DNA of 64,000 bases, from contig QYQM01000039.1 of NCBI GenBank assembly GCA_007280905.1, positions 1 through 64,000 on the forward strand, read 5' to 3'. Position numbers and translations under genes: made by a program. Numbering within the stretch: position 1 is the first letter of the stretch; each line of letters starts with the position of its first letter. This DNA comes from Porphyromonadaceae bacterium. GTDB taxonomy: Bacteria > Bacteroidota > Bacteroidia > Bacteroidales > UBA12481. The notes beneath the pieces were generated by a model. That model had not been told where the DNA came from. It worked only from the letters and a program-made list of their open reading frames with translations, and ran no database searches. Shown in pieces: positions 32,407 to 43,200 of this stretch.

Positions 32407-34395
32407 ATGAAAAAAATCTCTACTATTCTGGTCTTTCTGCTAGGCACAAGTTTTTTTGCCTCAGCTCAAGAAACCCTGTGGACAGGTGAAACAACACCCG
32501 AAGCGATAACCTATTACGATATGGTTGGGTGGACGAAAACTGATCCTGGCCTTGCCGGAAAATATTTCAATTTTGGAACAGCGGAAGCAATTTCCTATTC
32601 ATCTATTGTAGATAATCCGCAAAAAACGGGTATGAACAAATCAAATAAAGCTCTGATTCTAAAATCATTAATGGGCAAATCATGGTGGCCCGATTTTTTT
32701 CTTTTTAGTTTAGCAGCTCCCGTTTCTATCACCTCAACCAACAGATATTTACATATTTTGCATTACAGACAAAATCTGAATCAAGGTTATAGTGTAAATA
32801 TCAATAAACAACAAACGTGGGAAGATGCCGATAAAGGAACCAAAAGATTTGATGGAAATCTTGAAAAAGCCAGCCAGTGGGAAGACATTGTTATTGACCT
32901 TGTATGGTTTAAGGACAATGCCGAGTCTTTGAAAGAAATTTGTGTCTTGATGGACAAAAACTGGGGTGGCGGAGCTGAAGACCCAACCGATTATTATTTT
33001 GATGAGGTTGTACTGAACAATGATCCTATTCAAAGGGGTGTCACTAACTTGCTTACGGGTGAAAAAACTCCTGAGGCTATCACTTACTACGACTTTGTGG
33101 AATGGGCGATTGCTGACGCAGCACAAATTCCTGCCTGGTATGTTGACTTTGGTGGCGGAAAGTATACCACATTTGTTGATAACCCGGAAACAGCGGGAAT
33201 CAATAAAACAGCTAAAAGCCTGTATATGGCTACTACAAAAGGAGTTGACTGGTGGGGGAATTTCCTTAATTTCAGGTTGGGAACACCGATCACCATCACT
33301 GAAGACACCCGTTACCTGCATATGTTCCATTACAGGGAAATCCTGAATAATGGCTGGAGTGTGAGCCTGAATGTGAATGAACCGCTGCAGGATGCCGACA
33401 AAGGCAAACTCAGGTTTGACGGCAATAATTCAGCAACAGGTAAGTGGGAAGATATTGTGATCGACCTTAAATACCTGATCGACAATTCTGTCCCCCTGGA
33501 AAAGATGTGTATTATTGTGGATAAGGACTGGGATGGACCAAGGGATAATCCAGCTACCAAATATTATTTTGATGAGATCGTTCTGAGTAATGATCCTCTT
33601 CAACGTGGTGTAACTATTCTTGCAGGAACTGACCTCCTCAATTGTCAGGATCAATCCCAGATCGACGCACTGACATTCGATACTCAGAATGCTACCAATA
33701 CCTACGAAATTATCGATAATCCATTCACAACCAGTACGGTTGATTCCGACGGAAAAGTTCTGAAGTTTCATAAGAGTGTTGATGCTTCCTGGTGGCAGGG
33801 TATGAAAGTATCCTTCCCTGGAATCCACATGATCACTTATGGTGAAAAACAGTATCTGCATGTGTTTGTGCGCACTGATACTATCTGCAATATCCAGTTG
33901 CATATGATTGACAACGCTGATGTTGAGCATACTGAAATGTTTGTTTATCCTAAAGATGAGATCGATGGGGATTGGTTCGACCTGGTTTGGGATTTGAGCA
34001 GTTACATTGCTGTAAAAGCCATTACCGTAAGATTCGACGTGCGGGTGGATGCAAGTCAGAACTGGATCAACAATACACCTGCCAGGGATTTCTATATGGA
34101 TGACGTTACCCTCGATGCTAATCCGGACCAGCGTGAAAATACCTCATCCATTGGCATTGAACTGTCGAAAATGGCCGAGATGCTGGTGTACTCAATGAAC
34201 AAGACCATTTATTTCTCATTACCGAATGCTTCCCGCGCTTATATATATGACCTGTCAGGAAGAAATGTTGTTTCACAAACACTGAATGGAGGTTCTGATT
34301 TGAATGCAATCTCCGTTCCTGATAACGGTATATATATACTCAAAGTTGGAACAAAGGACGGGAAAGTGTCTACTGTTAAAATCTTTGTAAAGTAA
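32407..34395 (+). CDS. T9SS surface protein with three related beta-sandwich-like units
   Basis: 662 residues, signal peptide to FASAQ. Three units of about 190 residues follow: LWTGETTPEAITYYDMVGWT (~24), LLTGEKTPEAITYYDFVEWA (~216) and a more divergent third (~405). Units share a VDNPxxTGxNKS/TxK motif, a ..W..F..F.L..P..IT...RYLHxxHYR strand set, RFDGN...WEDIVIDL and a closing YYFDEVVLxNDPxQRGV. The last ~80 residues form a T9SS sorting domain (AYIYDLSGRNVVSQTL, NGIYILKVGTKDG). The jelly-roll-like strand pattern with conserved Trp residues suggests carbohydrate binding, but I know no named family. It lies between the GH30 enzyme and the terminator at 34405. Confidence 0.7.
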   Translation: MKKISTILVFLLGTSFFASAQETLWTGETTPEAITYYDMVGWTKTDPGLAGKYFNFGTAEAISYSSIVDNPQKTGMNKSNKALILKSLMGKSWWPDFFLFSLAAPVSITSTNRYLHILHYRQNLNQGYSVNINKQQTWEDADKGTKRFDGNLEKASQWEDIVIDLVWFKDNAESLKEICVLMDKNWGGGAEDPTDYYFDEVVLNNDPIQRGVTNLLTGEKTPEAITYYDFVEWAIADAAQIPAWYVDFGGGKYTTFVDNPETAGINKTAKSLYMATTKGVDWWGNFLNFRLGTPITITEDTRYLHMFHYREILNNGWSVSLNVNEPLQDADKGKLRFDGNNSATGKWEDIVIDLKYLIDNSVPLEKMCIIVDKDWDGPRDNPATKYYFDEIVLSNDPLQRGVTILAGTDLLNCQDQSQIDALTFDTQNATNTYEIIDNPFTTSTVDSDGKVLKFHKSVDASWWQGMKVSFPGIHMITYGEKQYLHVFVRTDTICNIQLHMIDNADVEHTEMFVYPKDEIDGDWFDLVWDLSSYIAVKAITVRFDVRVDASQNWINNTPARDFYMDDVTLDANPDQRENTSSIGIELSKMAEMLVYSMNKTIYFSLPNASRAYIYDLSGRNVVSQTLNGGSDLNAISVPDNGIYILKVGTKDGKVSTVKIFVK

Positions 34396-34404
34396 ATTAA
34401 TGTT

Positions 34405-34453
34405 AATAAGGATGTCTCAAAAGCTGGTTTGAATTTTTTGAGACATCCTTATT
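34405..34453 (+). terminator. Intrinsic terminator or attenuator after the GH30 and three-unit genes
   Basis: An 18-bp perfect stem: AATAAGGATGTCTCAAAA (34405-34422) pairs with 34436-34453 around a 13-base loop. The outer A/T pairs give U-rich sequence after it. It splits the locus into an enzyme part and a SusCD part, which may lower expression of the latter or end the first transcript. Confidence 0.8.
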
Positions 34454-34509
34454 TTCTTAAAAATGACAGGCCTTCCGGTTGTTTTTACCTGATAATTAAT
34501 TCTTATCGA

Positions 34510-34914
34510 ATGAAAGCAGTTGCTTTAAAAGTATTAACGCTTTGTATACTCACTTTAGTTGCATTTTCCTGCAACAAAGAAGACCCGGGCATTGCGGATC
34601 AGTTAATTGGCAAATGGACTCTGACTGACAAAACGGTCGGCAATGATCCGGTTATACTCAGTGATTGCGAGAAGCGAAGTACCATTGAATTCCAGGTGAA
34701 TAATTTCTGCCTGCTGTACGATGCCTGTACTGGTGACACAACAAATTCAGGCTGGAACTATAAATATGAGATGCTGAATATATCGGTACACCTGCCGGCA
34801 GCATACTATATAGAACAACTCGATAATACTGACCTGAAAGTCAGAAGAAACGATATTTCCCCTTCGGGGGACCTGCAGGTTACTGTTCTTTCCTATTCAA
34901 AAGAACTTAAATAA
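34510..34914 (+). CDS. Lipocalin-like lipoprotein 1
   Basis: 134 residues from the ATG at 34510; the open frame extends upstream only through a TTG within the terminator. Signal peptide with lipobox (LVAFSC). LIGKWTLTDKTVGNDPVILS and the beta-rich remainder (STIEFQVNNFCLLYD) are typical of the small lipocalin-like lipoproteins of Bacteroidota. It contains several Cys residues (CEKRS, FCLLYDACTG) that may form disulfides. It is followed 42 bases later by a second protein of the same type. The role is unknown; a small ligand- or glycan-binding periplasmic protein is plausible given the neighbouring SusC. Confidence 0.65.
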   Translation: MKAVALKVLTLCILTLVAFSCNKEDPGIADQLIGKWTLTDKTVGNDPVILSDCEKRSTIEFQVNNFCLLYDACTGDTTNSGWNYKYEMLNISVHLPAAYYIEQLDNTDLKVRRNDISPSGDLQVTVLSYSKELK

Positions 34915-34956
34915 TCGATTCTGATCCTATAAAATCGAGTAAAATCCGAACGATAT

Positions 34957-35472
34957 ATGAACAAGTTGATTTTTCTCTTTCTGATGTTTATCCTGGCTCT
35001 TCCCCCTGGATGTGAAAAAGATGCGGGTTATCCGGATCTGATTTCCGGTTTTTGGGCGCAGGAAGCCATCCTGGAAGATGGCACTGCGGTGGAGATGTCT
35101 ACCTGCGAACAAAGTACCAGGCTATTGATTGAACAGAACGGGGTTTACCGACTGTACAGTTCCTGCGATGTTTTAGAAAGATCCGGAACCTGGATCATAA
35201 CGAATGAAACCATGCTCGACCTGTCGATGGATCGCTGGAACGGGAGCAACAAATATGAACCTTACCCGGTTCGGTTCACCATTATAAAGCTATCAGCCAC
35301 TGAATTGGAGATCAGGATAAGAACTTTTATCGGCGACCGTAAAAAAATTGTTTTGTTCACCCCGGTAGCACAGGATAATCTTGCGGGTATGACCCCCGGG
35401 GAGCTGCTTGAACTGGACCGGTACAATAAAACCCTCAGGACGTATATCTATAGATTCGTAAAACATGAATAA
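34957..35472 (+). CDS. Lipocalin-like lipoprotein 2
   Basis: 171 residues. Signal peptide with lipobox (LPPGC) followed by LISGFWAQEAILEDGTAVEM and STCEQSTRLLIEQNGVYRLY, paralleling the preceding protein (LIGKWTL..., SDCEKRSTIEF). The SxCDVLERSGTWIITNETML strand pair fits a lipocalin-like barrel. The C-terminal ~40 residues are helical and charged (ELLELDRYNKTLRTYIYRF). The gene overlaps the start of the first SusC gene by eight bases, so its translation is coupled to SusC. This suggests a partner role at the outer membrane, though no function is known. Confidence 0.65.
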   Translation: MNKLIFLFLMFILALPPGCEKDAGYPDLISGFWAQEAILEDGTAVEMSTCEQSTRLLIEQNGVYRLYSSCDVLERSGTWIITNETMLDLSMDRWNGSNKYEPYPVRFTIIKLSATELEIRIRTFIGDRKKIVLFTPVAQDNLAGMTPGELLELDRYNKTLRTYIYRFVKHE

Positions 35473-38400
35473 AATTCAACTCAGGCTTTTAATCCTGTTC
35501 CTTCTGACTATTCTGCCCACCCTGAGTGGTTTCGGACAGCAAAGCCACAGGGTGGCCGGCATGATCAGTGATGCCAGGACCGGTGAACCCCTGATCGGTG
35601 TGAATATAATCATTAAAGGAACCTTCACCGGAACAACAAGCGCCACCGACGGAAGCTACCGGATCGATGTTCCGGACCCGAGTGGTACCCTTCAATTCTC
35701 CTATATTGGGTATCAGCCCCGTGAAGAGGCCATTGGCGGAAGAACGGTGATCAATGTGGTATTGAGCCCGGACACTAAGGTCATTGATGAGGTTGTAGTG
35801 GTTGGGTACGGAGTGCAGCGGAAAGAATCTGTTGTAGGTGCCATATCTTCAATTAATACTAAGGCCATTGTTTCCATTCCTGTATCCAACATCACCCAGT
35901 CGATTGCAGGCAAGCTTTCCGGTGTTCAGGTAGTGCAAACATCCGGTGAAATCGGCCGCGACGAAGCCGATATTTTCATACGTGGTCAGGCTACCTATGG
36001 CAATGCAAATCCGCTGATCGTGGTGGATGGTATCATCCGTGACGGATTTGCACAGATCGACCCGAACGAGATCCAAAGCATGAGCATCCTCAAGGATGCG
36101 TCTGCCACTGCGGTTTTCGGTGTTAAAGGAGCCAACGGGGTTATCATAATTACCACTAAACGCGGTATGGAAGGAAAACCGCAGATTTCCTTTACCACTC
36201 AAACCGCTATAACAATGCCTACAAGGATCCCGCAACCGCTCGATTCTTACCGTTCGGCCCTCCTGTCTAACCTTTTTAAAGTAGGCGGATCAAAAGAAGC
36301 AGCCCCGTTTAACAACCAGGATATGCTCAACTTCCGCACGGGCGCATTCCCTTTTACCAATCCCGATTATTCCTGGGTGGATGTTATGATGAAGGACCAT
36401 TCAACCCTTACGCAGTATAACATTAACGTCAGCGGGGGGACAAAAACAATAAAATATTTTATCTCCGGGGGTTATCTGACACAAGATGGAGTTTACAACT
36501 ATGATCCCTATACCAATTTCTCCAGAATTAACTTTCGGTCAAACTTCGATATTAATGTTTCCAAAAACTTCAGCGCCTCTATTAACCTGGGTACCCGGAT
36601 CGAGGAAAGAACCAATTCTGCCGCCGCCTGGTACGGAAGCTGGGAGATCTATCGTGCATCCTTTGCCCTTGGTGGAAGATTTACGCCGGTATTCAATCCT
36701 GATGGCTCCCTGGCCGGAAACAGCAATCGTACCAATCTGATCGGTACGGTCCGTAACAGGGGCTTCTTCAAGGAAATACGCAGTGTTATGGAATTGGGCG
36801 TTAATCTCAACTATAAACTCGATTACATCACACCGGGGTTATCGGTACGGGGACAGCTTGCGTTTGACGATAACGGATCGATGAACCGCAATTATGAACA
36901 GGCATTTTCGGTTTACCAATATGATCTGAAAAACAATTCATACACTGAATTTGGTGAAAACAGGCCCCTGTATTACTCCTGGGGAAATGTTTACGATACC
37001 CGTAAAACCTATTATGAGGTAAGCCTGAACTACATCAGGGAATTTGGGCGCCACAGCATTACCGGGCTCCTCCTGGCGAACCGTGACCTGAAGTTCATCG
37101 ATGACCAGACCCCGTTTGCCACTGAAGGGCTTGTCGGCCGCTTTACCTATGATTATAATAAACGATACCTGGCAGAAATCAATGTGGGATTCAATGGCTC
37201 AGAGAACTTCACTCCCGGTAAGAGATACGGTTTATTTCCGGCTTTTGCCGTGGGGTGGGTAGTAACCAATGAGCCATTTTTGCAAAATACAGGCTTTAAA
37301 AAGGTGGTCAGCGGCCTAAAGCTGCGCGGATCCATTGGCTGGGTGGGCAATGATAAAATCGGTGACAACCGGTTCATTTACCTGCAGCAGTACGAGGAAA
37401 TCGGTGGAGCCATGTTTGGTACCGGCGATAATTGGTTCCAGGGCATCCGGCAGGGTACCATTGCTAACCTGAATGTGCAATGGGAAGTTGCCAGAAAACA
37501 GAATATAGGCTTTGAATCGGATTTCTTTAATGGCCTGTTCGGTATCAATTTTGACTATTTTTATGAATACCGCGACAAAATTCTAACGACGATCACTAAT
37601 ACAAGCCCATCCTACATTGGGGCAACTTTAAGTGCAGCAAATATCGGGATCGTTAAAAACGAGGGATTCGAAATTGAACTCCGCCACAATAAGTCCTTAG
37701 CAAAATATTTCTCCTACTATCTCCGCGGCAACTTCTCGTATGCCCATAATACGGTCCTTCAAAAGGATGATGCATATATGACCCTCGATTACCAGAAAGA
37801 GGAGGGTTACCCCATCGGCACTCCCTTGAAATACATCACCATTGGAATTTTTCAAAGTTATGATGAGATATACAACAGCCCTCCACAAATATCCCAGCTT
37901 GGTGGCATAGCCGGCAATAATATTTTATATCCGGGCGACCTGAAGTTCATGGATGTGAATAACGACGGGGTTATCAACCGTTTCGACCAGGTAAGGACCG
38001 GCTATTCCTATGTGCCTGAAATTGCTTATGGTGCCACACTGGGTATCAACATCGGGAACTTCGACATTTCGGCCCTGCTGCAGGGCGTTGCCAGAGCTTC
38101 TTTTGAGAAAAACTGGGAAATTATGTGGCACTTCTCCAATAATGAAAACGTATTTCCCAAACACTGGAATTACTGGACACCGGAAACTGCCGGATCAGAG
38201 GAATACGTAAGGCTTTACGGACCTTACCAAAACAACGAAGCCGGGAGTACTTACAGTCTTGGATCGGGGCAGTATCTCAGGCTGAAAAATGCAGAGATCA
38301 GCTATACGCTCCCAAAATCGATTCTTAAAAAATTCAAGGCTGAATCTCTCAGGATCTATATTTCAGGCGTTAACCTGATTCTCTGGGCTCAGGAACCATA

Positions 38401-38485
38401 CATTGATCCGGATAACAGGAACCAGCGGGGCGGAAATATGCCTCCGTTGAAATCAATTAACATCGGGATCAAACTTAACTTCTAA
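35465..38485 (+). CDS. SusC/RagA-type TonB-dependent transporter 1
   Basis: 1006 residues. Signal peptide to FGQ, then a carboxypeptidase-D-like domain (GMISDARTGEPLIGVNIIIK, YIGYQP), the EVVVVGYGVQRKESVVGAIS segment with the TonB-contact motif, a plug domain (VQVVQTSGEIGRDEADIFIR, ILKDASATAVFGVKGANGVI) and a ~22-strand barrel ending with an aromatic residue (IGIKLNF). It imports oligosaccharides across the outer membrane with TonB energy, capped by the SusD lipoprotein encoded two bases downstream. All domains look complete. The substrate should match the GH30/GH2 enzymes of the locus. Confidence 0.96.
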   Translation: MNKIQLRLLILFLLTILPTLSGFGQQSHRVAGMISDARTGEPLIGVNIIIKGTFTGTTSATDGSYRIDVPDPSGTLQFSYIGYQPREEAIGGRTVINVVLSPDTKVIDEVVVVGYGVQRKESVVGAISSINTKAIVSIPVSNITQSIAGKLSGVQVVQTSGEIGRDEADIFIRGQATYGNANPLIVVDGIIRDGFAQIDPNEIQSMSILKDASATAVFGVKGANGVIIITTKRGMEGKPQISFTTQTAITMPTRIPQPLDSYRSALLSNLFKVGGSKEAAPFNNQDMLNFRTGAFPFTNPDYSWVDVMMKDHSTLTQYNINVSGGTKTIKYFISGGYLTQDGVYNYDPYTNFSRINFRSNFDINVSKNFSASINLGTRIEERTNSAAAWYGSWEIYRASFALGGRFTPVFNPDGSLAGNSNRTNLIGTVRNRGFFKEIRSVMELGVNLNYKLDYITPGLSVRGQLAFDDNGSMNRNYEQAFSVYQYDLKNNSYTEFGENRPLYYSWGNVYDTRKTYYEVSLNYIREFGRHSITGLLLANRDLKFIDDQTPFATEGLVGRFTYDYNKRYLAEINVGFNGSENFTPGKRYGLFPAFAVGWVVTNEPFLQNTGFKKVVSGLKLRGSIGWVGNDKIGDNRFIYLQQYEEIGGAMFGTGDNWFQGIRQGTIANLNVQWEVARKQNIGFESDFFNGLFGINFDYFYEYRDKILTTITNTSPSYIGATLSAANIGIVKNEGFEIELRHNKSLAKYFSYYLRGNFSYAHNTVLQKDDAYMTLDYQKEEGYPIGTPLKYITIGIFQSYDEIYNSPPQISQLGGIAGNNILYPGDLKFMDVNNDGVINRFDQVRTGYSYVPEIAYGATLGINIGNFDISALLQGVARASFEKNWEIMWHFSNNENVFPKHWNYWTPETAGSEEYVRLYGPYQNNEAGSTYSLGSGQYLRLKNAEISYTLPKSILKKFKAESLRIYISGVNLILWAQEPYIDPDNRNQRGGNMPPLKSINIGIKLNF

Positions 38486-38487
38486 AA

Positions 38488-40173
38488 ATGCGGAATATGA
38501 AATTGAAAAATTGGATATTTTTAGCATTAGCTTCATTATCAGTGATTTCCTGCGAGGACGATTTTCTAGACCGCGCTCCGGGATTGAATCTTGATGAGGT
38601 AAAAGTATTTACCATTTTCGAAAATGCCCAGCGTTTTCATGCTGATATTTACAGCCATTTGCAGGATGGGTTTAATCGCCTGGGGAATTATCAGCCGGTA
38701 CCAATGTCGTCGGCTTCAGATGAATCGGATTCCTACATGGGCTACCATGGAACACAGACGCTTAATTTCGGCAGCTACGACGGAGTTGACGACCAGCTCT
38801 TTAATTATTATTCAGGTATCCGAAAAGCAAATATTTTCCTTTCAAAACTGGATGTGATACCCTTCCCTGATCAGAAAGCACGTGATGCAATGGTAGGCGA
38901 GGTATACTTCCTGCGTGCCTTTTATTTCTTCGAGATCATCAAGCGATATGGCGGCATGCCCATCATTGAGCAGGTTCTCTTACCGGGAGATAACCTGATG
39001 TACCCCAGGAATTCATACAAAGAGTGCGTCGATTACATTCTGACTGATTGTGAGCAGGCCATAAACCTGTTACCGGTTTCCAGGCCCGACAATGAACTCG
39101 GGCGGGCCGCAAAAGGTGCGGCCATGGCATTAAAGGCACGGATGTTAATGTATGCGGCCAGCCCTCTCTGGAACCTGGAAATCACCAATCCGGATAAATG
39201 GCAGCTGGCTGCCGACGCAGTTAAAGCGGTGATCGAACTGAAGAATGAAAGCGGCAGCCCCGCATATGAATTATACTCAAAGGGCAATGGGGCCAAGGAT
39301 TATGAACGCCTTTTCTTTACCAGGCCCAATAATGGGAATAAGGAAGTAATATTCTATAAGCACCAGGGTACCGTAGATTTTAATAACCAGCAGATTTTTG
39401 TCTGGGCCCCAAAAGGTGATGGATTTGAAGGAGCGGGCGCAGTTGCACCCACTCAGAATTTTGTGGATCTTTTTGAAATGAGCAATGGGAAGACCATCAA
39501 CGAGCCAGGTTCGGGATATGATCCGGATAATCCCTATCTCAACAGAGAGCCACGGTTTTATAAGATCATTTTATATAATGGCACTGTTTGGCAGAATGTT
39601 ACCGTAGAAACATTCCTTTCTCCCGATCTTAACCCTTCCTCCAACGGAAAACACAGGAAAATCCTTGCTGAATATACCAGCACAGGGTATTATGTGCGCA
39701 AATACCTCCCTGAAGAGGTTCAAACAAAAACCACGGTGAGGGCTTATCACGACTGGATCTATTTCCGCCTGGCGGAGATGTACCTGAACTATGCGGAAGC
39801 GATGAATGAAGTATCCGGACCTACTCAGGAAGTTTATGCAGCCCTCAATATGGTCCGGTCGCGTTCAGGGGTAATTGATATGCCTGCCGGACTTGACCAG
39901 GATCAGATGCGTAAGCGCATTATGAATGAAAGAGCCATTGAACTTTCGTTTGAGGAACACCGCTGGTGGGATGCCCGCAGGTGGAAAAAAGGAGCCGAAT
40001 GGTTTGGCGGGGAGATGAATGAGATGTACATCACAAAAGATGCACAGGGAAGGCTGACTTATACTAAAAAACCCTTTGAAACCAGGGTTTACAGGGATTA
40101 TATGGACCTCTATCCCATTCCGATCTCTGAGATGAATAAGAATCCCTTATTACAGCAAAATCCAGGCTGGTAA
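38488..40173 (+). CDS. SusD-like glycan-binding lipoprotein 1
   Basis: 561 residues. Lipobox VISC followed by EDDFLDRAPG, the standard SusD opening. The TPR-like helices and RagB/SusD signatures are present: MVGEVYFLRAFYFFEIIKRY, KGAAMALKARMLMYAASPLW, YFRLAEMYLNYAEAMNEVSG, then RKRIMNERAIELSFEEHRWW and the C-terminal YPIPISEMNKNPLLQQNPGW. It sits as a lid on its SusC partner and binds the glycan at the surface. It lies two bases after SusC 1. An alternative start at Met4 (MKLKNW) is equally good. Confidence 0.96.
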   Translation: MRNMKLKNWIFLALASLSVISCEDDFLDRAPGLNLDEVKVFTIFENAQRFHADIYSHLQDGFNRLGNYQPVPMSSASDESDSYMGYHGTQTLNFGSYDGVDDQLFNYYSGIRKANIFLSKLDVIPFPDQKARDAMVGEVYFLRAFYFFEIIKRYGGMPIIEQVLLPGDNLMYPRNSYKECVDYILTDCEQAINLLPVSRPDNELGRAAKGAAMALKARMLMYAASPLWNLEITNPDKWQLAADAVKAVIELKNESGSPAYELYSKGNGAKDYERLFFTRPNNGNKEVIFYKHQGTVDFNNQQIFVWAPKGDGFEGAGAVAPTQNFVDLFEMSNGKTINEPGSGYDPDNPYLNREPRFYKIILYNGTVWQNVTVETFLSPDLNPSSNGKHRKILAEYTSTGYYVRKYLPEEVQTKTTVRAYHDWIYFRLAEMYLNYAEAMNEVSGPTQEVYAALNMVRSRSGVIDMPAGLDQDQMRKRIMNERAIELSFEEHRWWDARRWKKGAEWFGGEMNEMYITKDAQGRLTYTKKPFETRVYRDYMDLYPIPISEMNKNPLLQQNPGW

Positions 40174-40202
40174 ATTTGATATAACTGTTTAAGTATAAAC
40201 CT

Positions 40203-43200
40203 ATGCGACGAATGATACCTTATATGAAGTTATTCTGCTTCCTTCTGTTCATTGCGCTTGCAGGATTAAATCCTCTCCCTGCCCAGGAAATAAGTGGCAA
40301 AACAATAACAGGCATAGTAAATGATACCGGCGGAAAACCTGTTCCCGACGTCAATGTATCTGTACTGGATGAATTTGTGCAGACCTTTACTGACCAGGAA
40401 GGAAGGTTCTCCATTGTTGTAAGTGCTGGTAAAACCTTGTATTTCAGCAAACAGGGATATACCGCCGTGAAGATAAACCTGTTATCTGGTTCTGACAGAC
40501 TGGTTGTTACCCTCGAACCTGCCGATAAGGAAAAAATAATCGATGTATCTTACGGTACCCGAACCCAATCAGAACTGACACACGCTATATCATCCATCAG
40601 CGCTGGGAGCCTCGAGAAAACACCGGTGCCTAATCTGTCAAATGCCATCGTGGGAAGAACAACCGGCCTGACGGTAATTAAATCGACCGGTGATGAGCCG
40701 GGTTATGACAACTCAGCCATTTACGTCCGGGGGATCGGAACATTCAATAGTTATGTTTCACCGCTTATCCTGGTTGATAATGTTGAGCGCAATTTTGCTC
40801 AGTTCGATCCGATGGAAATCGAATCGTTTTCCGTATTAAAAGATGCTGCAGCTACCGTACAATATGGAATCCGTGGTGCAAACGGGGTAATCAATGTAAA
40901 AACCAAACGAGGATTCACCGGAAAATCCGAAATCAATTTTATCGCTCAAACAGGATTCCAGGCCCCATCAACCCTGCCTGAATATCTTGGCTCGGCAGAG
41001 TATGTGACCTTATATAACAAGGCTCTCCGGAACGACGGGTTGCCGCTGCCGGTTGACAGTAAATTTGATCCCTCCATGTACTATGGTACCGGTGATCCAT
41101 TCCGGTATCCTGATGTGGATTGGTATGGAGATTTTTTAAAGCCGGCTGCTCCGCAATCACAGTATAAGTTATCACTGCGCGGAGGAACAACCGCCATCCG
41201 CTACTTTGTGTTCATGGGAGCTACAAGCCAGGATGGCATCTATAAGTTAACGGATGTTAATCCCCAATATAACACCAACCCCAAGTATTCGAGATATAAT
41301 CTGCGCTCCAATGTAGATGTGGATGTAACAAAAACGCTGCAAGTGTTTGTGGATCTCGCTGCCCGGGTTGAGAACCGGCATGTGCCCAATTCAAGTGCCG
41401 CATCTATCTTTTCCACCCTTTCGCAACTCCCTCCCAATGCAATGCCCGTAAACAACCGCGACAGCTCCATTGCCGGGACATCCGTATACCGGAATAACCC
41501 GTTGGGAATGATATCCAAAACCGGTTACCGGGATAATTACCAACGGATCATGCTAGGCAATGTGGGAGCCACCCAAAAACTGGACTTCCTGCTAAAAGGG
41601 CTTTCTGCCAATTTAATGGTGGGCCTCGATGGAACGAATTACTACTCGCTCGGACGGAGCCAGACCTATGCTGTTTATCAGGAATATACATCAGGGGATT
41701 CCACCGAATACCTGAAATATGGTGACAACAGCGATATCAGCATTAATACAGAGAAATTTGATGATGGATTCGCTTATATGCTGACCACCCTTGGAGGACT
41801 TTCCTATTCCTTGAATACCGGAGCCAGTTCTCTGTCGGCGGACCTTAATTATATGCAGTCGAAGTATTTCCAGAACGGCGATAACCTGGCCTATTCCAAT
41901 CAGGGAATTTCCGGCAGGGCGACTTACGGATTCAGAAAAAAATACTTTACAGAATTCGGATTTGCGTATAACGGATCCGAAGACTTCAGAAAAGGAAACC
42001 GCTTTGGTTTTTTCCCGGCTGTGTCGGCAGCATGGATTGTATCCAATGAATCATTTCTTCAGGGAAATTCCACCATCTCATTCCTGAAAGTAAGGGGATC
42101 ATACGGAAAGGTAGGTAATGGCAAACTGGGGCTGGAAAGATTCCCTTTTGAACAAAAATATTACAGTGGCGGCGGGTATATTTTTGGTTCCGGTTTCGGA
42201 AACACCGATGGCTCATACGAAGGTAGGATCCCAAATCCCAATATCCGATGGGAGGAATCGCTGAATGCCAATATCGGAATCGATCTGGAAATGAAGAATA
42301 TACTTAATTTTTCTATTGATTTTTTCAATAATTACAGGGATAATATTATTACGACCAGTACCAATATTACACCCGGAATTATTGGCCAACTCCTCCCGTA
42401 TGAGAATAACGGCACCGTCGTTAACAGGGGCTTCGAAGCCATGATCAGTCATAATCATCAGAAAAAAAACTGGGGTTATTCCATTCAGGGAAATGTTTCC
42501 TATGCCTGCAATAAAATACTGAGCATGCAAGAGGTTAGCGGATTACCCGACTATCAATACAAGCAGGGGAAATCGGCCTCAGCTATATGGGGCCTTGAAG
42601 CCATTGGGTTTTTCCGGGATGAAGAAGATATTGCGAACAGCCCCTATCAGTCATTTGAAGCCGTGCAACCCGGAGATGTTAAATTCAAAGATCAGAATAA
42701 CGACAATATCATCGATAACCAGGATCAGATAGTGATAGGCGATCAGATCCCCCAATGGAACTTCGGTTTGCTGGGAGCAGTTAACTATAAAGGCTTCGAT
42801 CTGCATTTTGTCCTCAGCGGTATACTGGGCAGAACCGTGCTCCTGACCAATAACAGTGTCTGGGTTTTGCAAAACAACTCGAAAGTGACTGACATTGCTT
42901 ATAATGCTTGGGAAAAGGGAGTCAATGAAGATAATGCAACTTATCCGAGGCTGACAACCCTGAATAATAAGAATAACTACAACAATTCGACCCTCTGGGC
43001 ACGCAGTGGCAACTATCTTAAAGTCACTAACCTGGAAATCGGCTACAGCCTTCCTGGCAAATGGCTGACTAAAATCAATGTGAAAGAGGTCAGGTTATTC
43101 CTGAATACCTACAACCTCATGAGTTTTGATTCCATCAGTGAATACCATCTCGATGCTGAAGTTCCTGATGCAGGTGTCTCCGGTTATCCGATAATGAGAG

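Noticed and set aside
34429-34509. Longer start for lipocalin-like lipoprotein 1
   Set aside because: It begins with TTG inside the terminator hairpin and hides the signal peptide; the ATG at 34510 gives a proper lipobox.
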